NCBI RefSeq assembly: GCF_029382225.1
Contig: NZ_JARLTC010000014.1
Coordinates: 124,001 to 188,000, forward strand
Source of the DNA: Spongiactinospora sp. TRM90649
GTDB lineage: Bacteria; Actinomycetota; Actinomycetes; Streptosporangiales; Streptosporangiaceae
Direction: 5' to 3'
Length of the DNA: 64,000 nucleotides
The notes beneath the pieces are model-generated. The model was not told the DNA's origin and made no database searches. It saw only the letters and a program-made list of their open reading frames with translations. This document shows, piece after piece, positions 17,740 to 25,782 of this stretch; position 1 is the first letter of the stretch; every line of letters begins with the position of its first letter. The position numbers were made by a program, and so were the translations under genes.

Positions 17740-18671
17740 ACACGGTGGATCAGCCGCGCCCCGGCGTCGCGGGCCTCGACATCGGCGGCTCGTACCTGCG
17801 GGTCCACATCGAGGAGGCGGCCACCGGCGAACCGCTCGCGGCCGAGACCCGGCCCAACACGGACTGGAACGACCGGTCCACGACCGGACGGGCCCGGTTG
17901 ATCCGCGACGTCCTGCGCCAGGTCACCCCCGAGGGCGTGACGCTCGCCGCGGTGGGCGTGGGAGCCAGGGGCTGCGACTCCGACGCGATGACCAAGGACC
18001 TCCAAGCCGCCGTGGCCGCCGAACTCGGCCCGGACGTGGCCGCGGCCGTCTGCAACGACGCCCTCCTGGTCGGCCTGGCCAGCGGCCGGGACCACGCGCT
18101 CTCGGTGATCGCCGGAACCGGCGCGGTGGTCGGCGGCCGGACGGCGAGCGGCGCCACCGTGCTCACCGACGGCTGGGGCTGGCTGCTCGGCGACCACGGC
18201 AGCGCGCCGCGCATCGTGATCGACGCCCTCCGCCACTACACCGCCTGCCTCGACCGCGGCGAGATCGACCCCGTGTTCCGCCCGTTCGTGGCCGACTCCT
18301 TCGGCCTCACCGACGACCGCCGCCTCCCCGGCGCCCTCACCCGCTCACGCGAGGAGCTGGGCGGCCTCGCGGCGGGCGTCTTCGACCGCGCGGCGGCGGG
18401 CTCGCCCTGCGCCCGGCGGGCCATCACCGACAACGCGGAACGGCTGGCCGGCAGCGTGGCCACCGCCCTGCGCCTCGGAGTCCAGGCCGACGCCGTGGTC
18501 GGCGCGGGCGCGGTCATGGTCGGGCAGCCCGCCTTCCAGGCCGCGTTCGCCTCGGGGCTGACCGCGCGGGACGTCTCGCTGCCGCTGTCGATCCTGGACA
18601 CCGAGCCGGTCTACGGCGCGGTCCGGCTCGCCCACCTGGCACTGCCGAACGATGAGGAGCAACTCACGTGA
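17736..18671 (+). CDS. BadF/BcrAD-type ATPase, probable N-acetylglucosamine kinase
   Basis: A 311-residue ASKHA-fold kinase. ATP and sugar motifs are GLDIGGSYLRV (phosphate 1), VCNDALLVG, IAGTGAVVGG and DGWGWLLGDHGSAPRIV; DGxGWxLGDxGS is the signature of bacterial GlcNAc/GlcN and MurNAc kinases. The pathway place is phosphorylation of imported amino sugar before the SIS enzyme. GTG 17736 overlaps the preceding stop (GTGA), and its own stop overlaps the GH3 start in the same way, so the three are translationally coupled. No nagA deacetylase is in the window. Confidence 0.88.
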   Translation: MNTVDQPRPGVAGLDIGGSYLRVHIEEAATGEPLAAETRPNTDWNDRSTTGRARLIRDVLRQVTPEGVTLAAVGVGARGCDSDAMTKDLQAAVAAELGPDVAAAVCNDALLVGLASGRDHALSVIAGTGAVVGGRTASGATVLTDGWGWLLGDHGSAPRIVIDALRHYTACLDRGEIDPVFRPFVADSFGLTDDRRLPGALTRSREELGGLAAGVFDRAAAGSPCARRAITDNAERLAGSVATALRLGVQADAVVGAGAVMVGQPAFQAAFASGLTARDVSLPLSILDTEPVYGAVRLAHLALPNDEEQLT

Positions 18672-20167
18672 CATCGCACCTGCGCCGGCTCGCCCTCGGC
18701 ACCGTGCTGCCCGCCTTCGAGGGCACCACCGCGCCGCCCTGGCTGCTCGACCTGCTCCGCGAGGGGCTGGGCGGCGTCATCCTGTTCGGCCGCAACATCG
18801 TGACGCCCGAGCAGGTCGCCGCGCTGGTGCGGCAGATCCTCGACGTCCGCCCCGACGCCGTCGTCGGCATCGACGAGGAAGGCGGCGACGTCACCCGGAT
18901 CCACCACGACAGCGGCAGCCCCTACCCCGGCAACCGCGTGCTGAGCGAGCACGACGATCTGGACGCCACCCGCGCGGTCGGCCGGGGCATCGGCGCGGAG
19001 CTGCGCGAACTGGGCGTCAACTTCAACCTCGCGCCGATCGGCGACTACGTGACCGACGGGCACAGCCCGCTCACCACCCGCTCGTTCGGCCGCACGCCCC
19101 GCCACAACGCCGAACACGCGGCGGCCTGGGTCGAGGGCCTGCAGAGCGCGGGCGTGGCGGCGTGCCTGAAGCACTATCCGGGGCTCGGCGGGTCGCTGCT
19201 GGACTCGCATCTGGCGCTCGGCCGGGTCGCGGCCGGCCATGCCGAGTTCACCGCCGAGCACCTGCCGACCTTCACGCGCGGCGCGCGGGCGAACGTCGCG
19301 AGCATGATGACCGCCCACGTCGTGGTGGACTGCCTGGACCCCGCCGCGCCCACGACGCTGAGCGAGACCGTGATCTCCCGCCTGCTGCGCGACGAGATCG
19401 GCTACGACGGCGTGGTCATCTCCGACGCGCTGGAGATGCACGGCGTGCTGAACCACGCCTCGTCCCTGCCCGCCGCCGCCGTCGGCGCGCTGCGCGCCGG
19501 GGTGGACGCCTTGTGCCTGGGCGCGGAGCAGTACGAGGACGCGACCAGGGCCGTCGTGGACGCGATCGTCGCCGCCGCCGAGTCCGGTGAGCTGACGGTG
19601 GAACGGCTGGAGGAGGCCGACCGGCGGATCCGGACGATGGCCCGCGACTATCCCGGCACTCCAGGCCTTCCCGGCTCGGCCGACACCTCGGCGGAGCGGT
19701 CGATCGGGCGCGCGGCGGCGTGGGGCGCGACCAGGGTCGAGGGGGACGTGTCGATCGCGGGCGGCGGCGTGCGTCTGGTGACGTTCGACGACCGCACGTC
19801 CATCGCGGCCGGGCCGGTTCCCTGGGGCATCGCGCGGGAGTTGCGCGAGGCCGGCGTCGCGTTCGCCGATCATGTGCTGAGCCCGCCGATCCACGACCTT
19901 CCCGACCTCTCGGACGCCGGGCCGACCGACGTCGTCGTGGCCGTGGTGCGTGACCTGCCGCGTCATCCCGAGAGCGCGGAGGTCTTCGCGCGGCTGCGCG
20001 TACCGCGCCTGATCGTCGTCGACATGGGCTACCCCGGAACGGAGTATCCTCGTGCCTCCGGCGTGATCCGGACCTTCGGCGCGTCCCGTGCGAGCGCGGC
20101 CGCCGCCGTCCGTGCCCTCACCGCCCTCACCGCGCCCACCCGGGCAGGCACGACTCCGATTGGATGA
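18668..20167 (+). CDS. Family 3 glycoside hydrolase, NagZ-like beta-N-acetylhexosaminidase
   Basis: The 499-residue enzyme shows the NagZ catalytic dyad KHYPGLGG...DSH (Lys168-His169, Asp179-Ser180-His181) and the nucleophile Asp253 (VVISDALEM). KH(F/Y)PG-x5-DSH distinguishes N-acetylglucosaminidases from other GH3 enzymes. After the TIM barrel a C-terminal domain of about 150 residues is present. There is no signal peptide, so it acts in the cytoplasm, on imported GlcNAc disaccharides or muropeptides. GTG 18668 overlaps the kinase stop; the ROK gene follows after 4 nt. Confidence 0.92.
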   Translation: MTSHLRRLALGTVLPAFEGTTAPPWLLDLLREGLGGVILFGRNIVTPEQVAALVRQILDVRPDAVVGIDEEGGDVTRIHHDSGSPYPGNRVLSEHDDLDATRAVGRGIGAELRELGVNFNLAPIGDYVTDGHSPLTTRSFGRTPRHNAEHAAAWVEGLQSAGVAACLKHYPGLGGSLLDSHLALGRVAAGHAEFTAEHLPTFTRGARANVASMMTAHVVVDCLDPAAPTTLSETVISRLLRDEIGYDGVVISDALEMHGVLNHASSLPAAAVGALRAGVDALCLGAEQYEDATRAVVDAIVAAAESGELTVERLEEADRRIRTMARDYPGTPGLPGSADTSAERSIGRAAAWGATRVEGDVSIAGGGVRLVTFDDRTSIAAGPVPWGIARELREAGVAFADHVLSPPIHDLPDLSDAGPTDVVVAVVRDLPRHPESAEVFARLRVPRLIVVDMGYPGTEYPRASGVIRTFGASRASAAAAVRALTALTAPTRAGTTPIG

Positions 20168-20171
20168 CGAC

Positions 20172-21404
20172 GTGCGTTCCGTTGAACTCCCCCCGACTCA
20201 GCGGCACGTCCTGAGCCACACGCTCGGTCAGGGCTCGACCACCCGGCCACGGCTGCTCGCGGCCACGGGCCTGTCGAAGCCGAGCGTCAACGACGCGGTG
20301 AGTTCGCTGGAGGCGGCCGGATACGTACGCCGCAACGGCAGGCACGTTCCCGTGACGGGCAAGCCCGCCGTGCTGTTCGAGGCCGCCGACGAGGTCGGCT
20401 GGGCGCTCGGGATCGACCTGGGCGGCTCCCACGTCGAGCTGCTGGCCGTCGATCTCGCCGGCGTGGACGCCACGCACGTGTCCGTCGCCGAACCCGCCCG
20501 CTCCGGCGCGGCCCGCAGGCGGGAGCCGTCCCCGGCCATCCTGGAGCAGGTCGCCGGGCAGCTCGCCGAATGGTGCGGCCGGGCGGACGGCCGGCAGCGG
20601 CTGCGGGCCGTGACGATCGCGGTCCCGCAGATCATCGACGCCGGGCGCCGCCAGGTCTCCCCCGCCGACGCCGACCGGGAGCAGGGGGCCGTCGCCGCGC
20701 TGCTGCGCGCGCTCGCGGACCACTACGACGGCCCGGTGCGGCTGGAGAACAACGTCAACTGCTCGGCGGTGGCCGAGATGCGGATCGGTGCGGGCGCCGA
20801 GACGCCGAGCCTGGCCTACCTGCAGCTCGGCGTCGGCGTCGGCGCCGGGATCATCACCGAGGGCCGCCTGGTCCGGGGCGCGCACGGCGCGGCGGGCGAG
20901 CTGTCGCGCCTGCCGTACCCGTGGGCGCCCGACGCCCCTGAGCAGGTGTCGCGGTACGCCATGGAGGACCGGCTGGCCGCCTCCCGCCTGGCCGACGCCT
21001 ACCGATCGAGGTCGCCGGAGGCCGCCGGCTTCTCCGTCGGCGGCGTGGTGCGGGCGATCCTGGCCGAGGTGGCCGCGGGTTCGGCCGAGGCGGGGGCCCT
21101 CCTCGACGAGTACGTGCAGGACGTCGCCAGGGCGTGCGTGGCGCTCGCGGCCGTCACCGATCCGGACATCGTGGTCATCGGCGGAGAGATCGGCGACGCG
21201 CCCGAGGTGGTGCGCGCGGTGCAGGCGGCGGCCCGGCCGCTGCACGAGTTCGTGACGGTCACCGGCAGCGTCATCGGCGCCCTGGCCACCGTCCTCGGCG
21301 CGGCCATCCTCAGCCTCGAAGAGGCGCACGGGGAGCTCCTCGGCGAGTACGCGCTCCACGCGGCGCCGGCGATCGACCGCCTGACCCCGGGGCCGAGGAC
21401 GTGA
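20172..21404 (+). CDS. ROK-family transcriptional regulator
   Basis: The 410-residue protein has an N-terminal winged helix (about 8-65; TQRHVLSHTLGQGSTTRPRLLAATGLSKPSVNDAVSSLEAAGYV) and a ROK sugar-kinase fold (GIDLGGSHVELLAVDL, ENNVNCSAVAEMRIGAG, GVGVGAGIITEG, GAHGAAGELSRLPY). The ROK zinc-finger signature CGxxGCxE is absent (GAHGAAGELSRLPY only), so metal binding may be lost. GTG 20172 is chosen; TTG 20160 is possible. As last gene of the amino-sugar operon it probably represses the palindrome at 16689-16711 and is relieved by a phosphorylated or free amino sugar; this is inferred from position. Confidence 0.9.
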   Translation: MRSVELPPTQRHVLSHTLGQGSTTRPRLLAATGLSKPSVNDAVSSLEAAGYVRRNGRHVPVTGKPAVLFEAADEVGWALGIDLGGSHVELLAVDLAGVDATHVSVAEPARSGAARRREPSPAILEQVAGQLAEWCGRADGRQRLRAVTIAVPQIIDAGRRQVSPADADREQGAVAALLRALADHYDGPVRLENNVNCSAVAEMRIGAGAETPSLAYLQLGVGVGAGIITEGRLVRGAHGAAGELSRLPYPWAPDAPEQVSRYAMEDRLAASRLADAYRSRSPEAAGFSVGGVVRAILAEVAAGSAEAGALLDEYVQDVARACVALAAVTDPDIVVIGGEIGDAPEVVRAVQAAARPLHEFVTVTGSVIGALATVLGAAILSLEEAHGELLGEYALHAAPAIDRLTPGPRT

Positions 21405-21427
21405 CCGTCAGGACGGCCCCGGGTCAG
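21381..21427 (+). terminator. Hairpin over the end of the ROK gene
   Basis: CTGACCCCGGGGCCG (21381-21395) pairs with CGGCCCCGGGTCAG (21414-21427) apart from one bulged G, around an 18-nt loop. It spans the ROK stop codon and can end the rightward operon. It lacks a U tract. Confidence 0.6.
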
Positions 21428-21581
21428 CCGAGGCCGGCGCTAACGCGGGCGACCTCGCCGGGCATCGACAGGAACGGGGAGTGCGAGGCTCCAGCGAGAC
21501 CGTGGACGTCGGGTTGCCCGGGAACGCGGCGTCGGCCTCGGCGATGAACCTGCCCTGGAGCGCGGGCCGGATGTACACGCA
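21422..21581 (-). pseudogene. C-terminal remnant of an alpha/beta hydrolase
   Basis: Read leftwards, one frame gives CVYIRPALQGRFIAEADAAF followed by PGNPT, and a shifted frame gives GASHSPFLSMPGEVARVSAG then a stop. These are the end of a typical alpha/beta hydrolase: the strand-helix before the last loop, then the catalytic His in SHSPFLS. At least one frameshift separates them, and nothing upstream of the FIST stop continues the gene, so it is a decayed tail of about 50 residues. Confidence 0.75.
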
Positions 21582-21596
21582 TTCTGCTGAGATCTC

Positions 21597-22784
21597 TTAG
21601 TGTTCGTAGCGGCTCGGGGTGGAGAAGACGAGCAGGGACGCCGTGAAGCCGTGCACGTGATTCTGGCCGCCGACCGGGCCGACCTCGCCCGCCGCGAAGA
21701 ACCCGGCGACGCCGATCGGCCCCAGGGTGTCGCGGACCGCGAGGGGATCGTGGTCGGCGCTGCCGAACATCGACGAGCCGCGCCCGTTGCAGGAGAACAG
21801 CAGCGCGCCGTCCACACTGCCGAACTCCTGGCGGTGGGCGTCCAGCAGCTCGTACAGGTCCTCGTCGGCGGTGCGGGCGTCACGCACCTGGAAGCGCACG
21901 GTGCGGCCGATGTCCAGCACGTCACCGATGGCGACCGCCTCGCGCTCGGGGTCGATGCCCAGCACGCCGCGGATCAGGAAGTCGCCGCGCTCGTGCCGTT
22001 CGGCGTACTCGTCCATGGCCACGCCGATCTGCAGGCCGGAGGCGACGAGTTCGCGCTCGTCCTCCTCCAGGCCGCTGACGATGTCCTCCAGGCGCGCCAG
22101 GGCGGGCTGCCCGGCCAGTTCGAGCAGCAGGTTCTCCTCGGCCCTGGTCACCACCATGGACGGGCCGATGGGGCGGCAGCCCTGGCTGACCACGGTGGTC
22201 ACCGCGATCGGGCCGCCCAGGACGACGCCGATGGCGCCCTCCTCGTAGACCTCGCCGTCGACGAACAGCCGCACAGAGCCCCGGCCGCGCAGGCCGTTGG
22301 CCAGGCCGCCGATCAGCGGCAGGTCGCCGAGGACCTCGGCCGAGCGCTCCACGAACGCGTCGGTGGGGAAGCTGTAGGGGTCGGACAGGATGATGGCGAC
22401 CTGATCGTCACGGAGGCGTTCGGGCAGACCCACCACCACGAACCGGTCGTGGGTGCGCAGCGTCTCCAGCGCGAACGGCGTGACCCTGGCGCCGTCCAGC
22501 GTGGCGGCCCAGGCGCTCACGGCGGAGTTCAGCTCCACTCCCCTGGAGTCGCCGATGACGCCCGTGGCGCTGCACCCGATCACGTGCGCCCCCGGCGCCA
22601 TCCGCATGGCCCGGTGACCGGCCTTCGCCACGTCGTCCGGGTCCTCGCCGCAGATGAAGAAGCAGACGAGCCCGGCGGGGGCGCTGAGCCCGGCCAGCGC
22701 CTGCGCGACCGCGGCCTCCGCGGCGTCCTCAAGATCTGGTCCGACGGCGAGACCGTCGGCGATGCGACTCGTCAGCAGTGCCAC
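21597..22784 (-). CDS. FIST N/C domain sensory protein
   Basis: The 395-residue cytoplasmic protein consists of a FIST_N domain (about 30-225; GAHVIGCSATGVIGDSRGVE, IILSDPYSFPTDAFVE, LIGGLANGLRGRGSVRLFVDGEV) and a FIST_C domain (about 230-370; GALLFSCNGRGSSMFGSADHD, GVAGFFAAGEVGPVGGQNHVHGFTASLLVF). FIST domains are thought to bind small ligands, perhaps amino acids, and often link to chemotaxis or kinase outputs; here no output domain is attached. GTG 22784 has GAGGAG 8-10 nt upstream. It is divergent from the AAA+ gene across 238 nt. Confidence 0.92.
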   Translation of the reverse strand: MALLTSRIADGLAVGPDLEDAAEAAVAQALAGLSAPAGLVCFFICGEDPDDVAKAGHRAMRMAPGAHVIGCSATGVIGDSRGVELNSAVSAWAATLDGARVTPFALETLRTHDRFVVVGLPERLRDDQVAIILSDPYSFPTDAFVERSAEVLGDLPLIGGLANGLRGRGSVRLFVDGEVYEEGAIGVVLGGPIAVTTVVSQGCRPIGPSMVVTRAEENLLLELAGQPALARLEDIVSGLEEDERELVASGLQIGVAMDEYAERHERGDFLIRGVLGIDPEREAVAIGDVLDIGRTVRFQVRDARTADEDLYELLDAHRQEFGSVDGALLFSCNGRGSSMFGSADHDPLAVRDTLGPIGVAGFFAAGEVGPVGGQNHVHGFTASLLVFSTPSRYEH

Positions 22785-23022
22785 CCGGCTCGCCTCCTCT
22801 AGCTGGTCGATGACTATCAATGATGGTTGATGGCGGGAACTGTCCCCTTGGCCCGATTCTCCCCACTGAAGGGACAAGCACGCGTACCCGCCGCGACTTC
22901 AATGGTCAAACCCCGGAACCGCCGTGCCCACGGCCGGATGCGGCCAAAGAACACGACCGAGTAGTCCGGGCTCTCGGTAATCAGGCTGCCGCATCCGCCC
23001 CATGGGACGTAGTCTCGAACCC

Positions 23023-24432
23023 GTGCATCAAAACCCAGAGCTCCACACTCTGCGTGAGCTGCGCCAGAGCGGCCATATCCATCGCACGGTCAAAGCCGAG
23101 ATCAGGGAGAACCTGCTCGGCCGGATGCGCTCCGGCGAGGAGCGCTTCCCGGGCATCGTCGGCTTCGACGACTCGGTGCTGCCGCATCTGGAACGCGCCC
23201 TGCTGGCCGGGCATGACCTGGTCCTGCTGGGCGAGCGCGGCCAGGGCAAGACCCGCCTGATCCGGACCGTGACCGGCCTGCTCGACGAGTGGACCCCGAT
23301 CGTGGCCGGTTGTGAGATCAACGACCACCCCTACGCCCCGTCGTGCGTGCGCTGCCGTCGCCTGGCCGGGGAGGCCGGCGACGACCTGCCCATCGCCTGG
23401 AAGCACCGGGACGAACGCTACGGCGAGAAGCTCGCCACCCCTGACACCTCCGTCGGCGACCTGATCGGCGACGTCGACCCCATCAAGATCGCCGAGGGGC
23501 GCACCCTGGGCGACCCGGAGACCGTCCACTACGGGCTGGTGCCGCGCAGCAACCGCGGCGTGTTCTCCGTCAACGAGCTCCCCGACCTGGCCGAGCGCAT
23601 CCAGGTCTCGCTGCTCAACGTGCTGGAGGAGCGCGACATCCAGGTCCGGGGCTACAACCTGCGGCTCCCCCTCGACATCCTGCTCATCGCCAGCGCCAAC
23701 CCCGAGGACTACACCAACCGGGGCCGTATCATCACCCCGCTGAAGGACCGCTTCGGCGCGGAGGTCCGCACCCACTACCCGCTCGACCTCGACACCGAGC
23801 TGCGGCTGATCCGCCAGGAGGCCGTGCTCGACTGGGCCGAACTGGGCGCCGACCTGCCCGACCACCTGGTCGAGGTGCTCGCCAGGTTCACCCGGCTGGT
23901 CCGCGAGTCCACCGCGGTCGACTCCCGCTCCGGGGTGTCGGCGCGGTTCTCCATCGCCGCCGCCGAGACCGCGTCGGCCTCCGCCGTACGGCGGGCCGCG
24001 CTCACCGGCGAGGAGCGCGCGGTCACCCGCGTCTGCGACCTTCCCCCCATCGTCCACACCCTGCGCGGCAAGGTCGAGTTCGAGGTCAGCGAGGAGGGCA
24101 GGGAGACCGAGGTCCTCACCCACCTGCTGCGCCGGGCCACCGCCGAGACCTTCCGCGGCACCCTGGGCGGCATGGACCTCGCCCCGCTGCTGGCCAAGTT
24201 CGACGACGGCGCCCAGATCGAATCCGGCGAACTGGTCCCCGCCGGGGAGCTGCTGCGCCGGATCGGCCCGGTCGAGGGCCTGGCCAAGCTCATGCAAAGC
24301 CTTGGCATGGGCGCGGGCGAGGAATCCCCGGGCCACGCCGCCGCCGCCCTGGAATTCGCGCTGGAAGGGCTCTTCCTGATGCGCCGCCTGTCCAAGGACG
24401 CCGCCGAGGGGAGCGCGATCTACCGCACTTGA
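23023..24432 (+). CDS. AAA+ ATPase of the MoxR / magnesium-chelatase type
   Basis: A 469-residue chaperone-like ATPase. Walker A is GERGQGKTRL; GVFSVNELPDL is in the Walker B region; sensor 1 is LLIASANPEDYTNRGRIITPLKDRFG. A four-Cys-like patch CEINDHPYAPSCVRCRRL could bind metal. Such ATPases work with a VWA partner, which is encoded at 25783-27729, now separated by a TnpB element. I choose GTG 23023 over ATG 23002: TAGTCT (23010-23015) ends seven bases before GTG, a leaderless arrangement, and homologues start close to this point. Confidence 0.9.
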   Translation: MHQNPELHTLRELRQSGHIHRTVKAEIRENLLGRMRSGEERFPGIVGFDDSVLPHLERALLAGHDLVLLGERGQGKTRLIRTVTGLLDEWTPIVAGCEINDHPYAPSCVRCRRLAGEAGDDLPIAWKHRDERYGEKLATPDTSVGDLIGDVDPIKIAEGRTLGDPETVHYGLVPRSNRGVFSVNELPDLAERIQVSLLNVLEERDIQVRGYNLRLPLDILLIASANPEDYTNRGRIITPLKDRFGAEVRTHYPLDLDTELRLIRQEAVLDWAELGADLPDHLVEVLARFTRLVRESTAVDSRSGVSARFSIAAAETASASAVRRAALTGEERAVTRVCDLPPIVHTLRGKVEFEVSEEGRETEVLTHLLRRATAETFRGTLGGMDLAPLLAKFDDGAQIESGELVPAGELLRRIGPVEGLAKLMQSLGMGAGEESPGHAAAALEFALEGLFLMRRLSKDAAEGSAIYRT

Positions 24433-24439
24433 CTTCTCC

Positions 24440-24518
24440 CCTTCCTGGATTCCTGCTTCACCGCCGACCGCCCGCCGAGGAGGTTTCCCCATTGGGTCTT
24501 ACCGGCTCCACAGGCGTT
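24440..24518 (-). ncRNA. Candidate omega-RNA / right end of the TnpB element
   Basis: Downstream of the tnpB stop on its own strand the sequence has GGGGAAACCTCC, a GC-rich stem region, then GAAGCAGGAATCC near 24447. The AAACCTCC ... GCAGGAATC layout resembles the 3' ends of actinobacterial IS1341-type elements, where the guide RNA scaffold overlaps the tnpB 3' end. The exact boundary and guide cannot be fixed by eye. Confidence 0.45.
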
Positions 24519-25634
24519 TCAGCTCTCCGCCTGCCCGGCGGCGAGCACGTTGCGGGCCGCGTTCACGTCCCGATCATGGACCGCGCCGCACGGGCACGCC
24601 CACTCCCGGACCTCCAGCGGCATCCTCTCTCGCAGGGCCCCGCACACCGAGCACAGCCTGGAGGAGGGGAACCAGCGGTCCACCGCCACCAGCGTGCGTC
24701 CGTACCAGGCCGCCTTGTACTCCAGCATCGAACGCAACTCCCGCCAGGACGCATCGGCGACGGCGCGGGCCAGGGAGCGGTTGCGGACCATGTTCCGCAC
24801 GGCCAGGTCTTCCACGGCGATCACTTGGTTCTCGCGAACAAGCCGTGTGGTGACCTTGTGCGGATGATCCCGCCTGCGATCGGCGATCCGGGCGTACACC
24901 TTCGCGACCTTGAGCCTGGTCTTGGCCCGGTTGTTCGATCCCTTCTCCTTGCGGGCGAGCGAACGCTGGGCCTTGGCCAGCTTGCGCCGGTCACGGCGTT
25001 CGTGGCGGGGGTTGGGGATCTTCTCGCCGGTGGACAGCTCGGCCAGGGCGGTGATCCCCCTGTCCATACCCACCGCCGCGTCCACCGACGGCAAAGGGGC
25101 GATCTCCTCCTCCACCGGCAGGGAGACGAACCAGCGTCCGGCCGCGTCCCTGGACACGGTCACCGTGGACGGCTCGGCCCCCTCCGGCAGCGGACGCGAC
25201 CACACGATGCTCAGCGGCGCGTCCATCTTCGCCAGCCTCAGCGTGCCGTCGCGCCGGCGGAACGCCGAACGGGTGTACTCCGCGCTCGACCGCGACCTCT
25301 TGCGGGACTTGAACGCCGGGTACCCGGCCCGTCTGGCGAAGAAGTTCGCGAACGCCGCCTGCAGATGCCGCAACGCCTGCTGCAACGGCACACACGACAC
25401 CTCGGACAGGAACCCGAACTCGTCGCCGCGTTTCCACGCCGTCAGCATCGCCGAGGACTCCGTGTAGGAGACGCGACGCCCTTCCAGCGTGTGGGCACGG
25501 GTCCGTTCTTCCAGGGCCTTGTTGTAGACCAGGCGGACGCAACCGAACGTCCGGGCAAGCTCGGATGCCTGCCCGGGGGTCGGGTGGAAGCGGTACTTGT
25601 AGGCCCGCTGCACGATCCGCGCCACGCCCGGCAT
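24519..25634 (-). CDS. tnpB: TnpB RNA-guided endonuclease (IS605 OrfB)
   Basis: The 371-residue protein has the N-terminal OrfB HTH region (YKYRFHPTPGQ...FGCVRLVYNKAL), a RuvC-like nuclease with Asp191 (VGMDRGI), Glu275 (IAVEDLAV) and Asp356 (HDRDVNAARN), and a zinc ribbon formed by Cys328, Cys331, Cys347 and Cys349. All catalytic and zinc residues are present, so it looks functional. TnpB proteins use an RNA made from the element's end to cut DNA next to a short TAM. It lies opposite to its flanking genes and splits the AAA+/VWA pair. ATG 25634 begins MPGVARIVQRAYKYRF; a GTG 9 nt later is possible. Confidence 0.95.
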   Translation of the reverse strand: MPGVARIVQRAYKYRFHPTPGQASELARTFGCVRLVYNKALEERTRAHTLEGRRVSYTESSAMLTAWKRGDEFGFLSEVSCVPLQQALRHLQAAFANFFARRAGYPAFKSRKRSRSSAEYTRSAFRRRDGTLRLAKMDAPLSIVWSRPLPEGAEPSTVTVSRDAAGRWFVSLPVEEEIAPLPSVDAAVGMDRGITALAELSTGEKIPNPRHERRDRRKLAKAQRSLARKEKGSNNRAKTRLKVAKVYARIADRRRDHPHKVTTRLVRENQVIAVEDLAVRNMVRNRSLARAVADASWRELRSMLEYKAAWYGRTLVAVDRWFPSSRLCSVCGALRERMPLEVREWACPCGAVHDRDVNAARNVLAAGQAES

Positions 25635-25717
25635 CGTACCGCGCGACCGGCCACGAGTCGCACGGTTGTTCGATTCGGTGGTGAGTTTGTCCGTCCTGCC
25701 CCGCGAGGCGGGAGTCC

Positions 25718-25753
25718 GATTCCTCCCCTGCCTGACGGCGGAGGTTTCCTCGG
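25718..25753. repeat. Second copy of the TnpB-end-like motif
   Basis: On the minus strand this reads GAGGAAACCTCCGCCGTCAG followed by GCAGGGGAGGAATC, matching the layout of the motif at 24447-24488 (AAACCTCC ... GCAGG ... GGAATC) in the same orientation. It sits upstream of tnpB rather than downstream. It may be the remains of another element, or part of the real left end. Confidence 0.5.
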
Positions 25754-25782
25754 AGGCATCAGATGACCCCTGGGACGCTGAG

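Larger units (their letters stand above)
24440..25717 (-). mobile_element. IS1341-type (IS605-family) element carrying tnpB only
   Basis: The region between the AAA+ gene stop (24432) and the VWA gene start (25783) is filled by tnpB and its flanks. There is no TnpA transposase, so the element cannot move without help. The left boundary is set by the RE-like motif near 24447; the other end lies somewhere between 25635 and 25757. A second RE-like motif occurs at 25718-25753. Confidence 0.65.
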
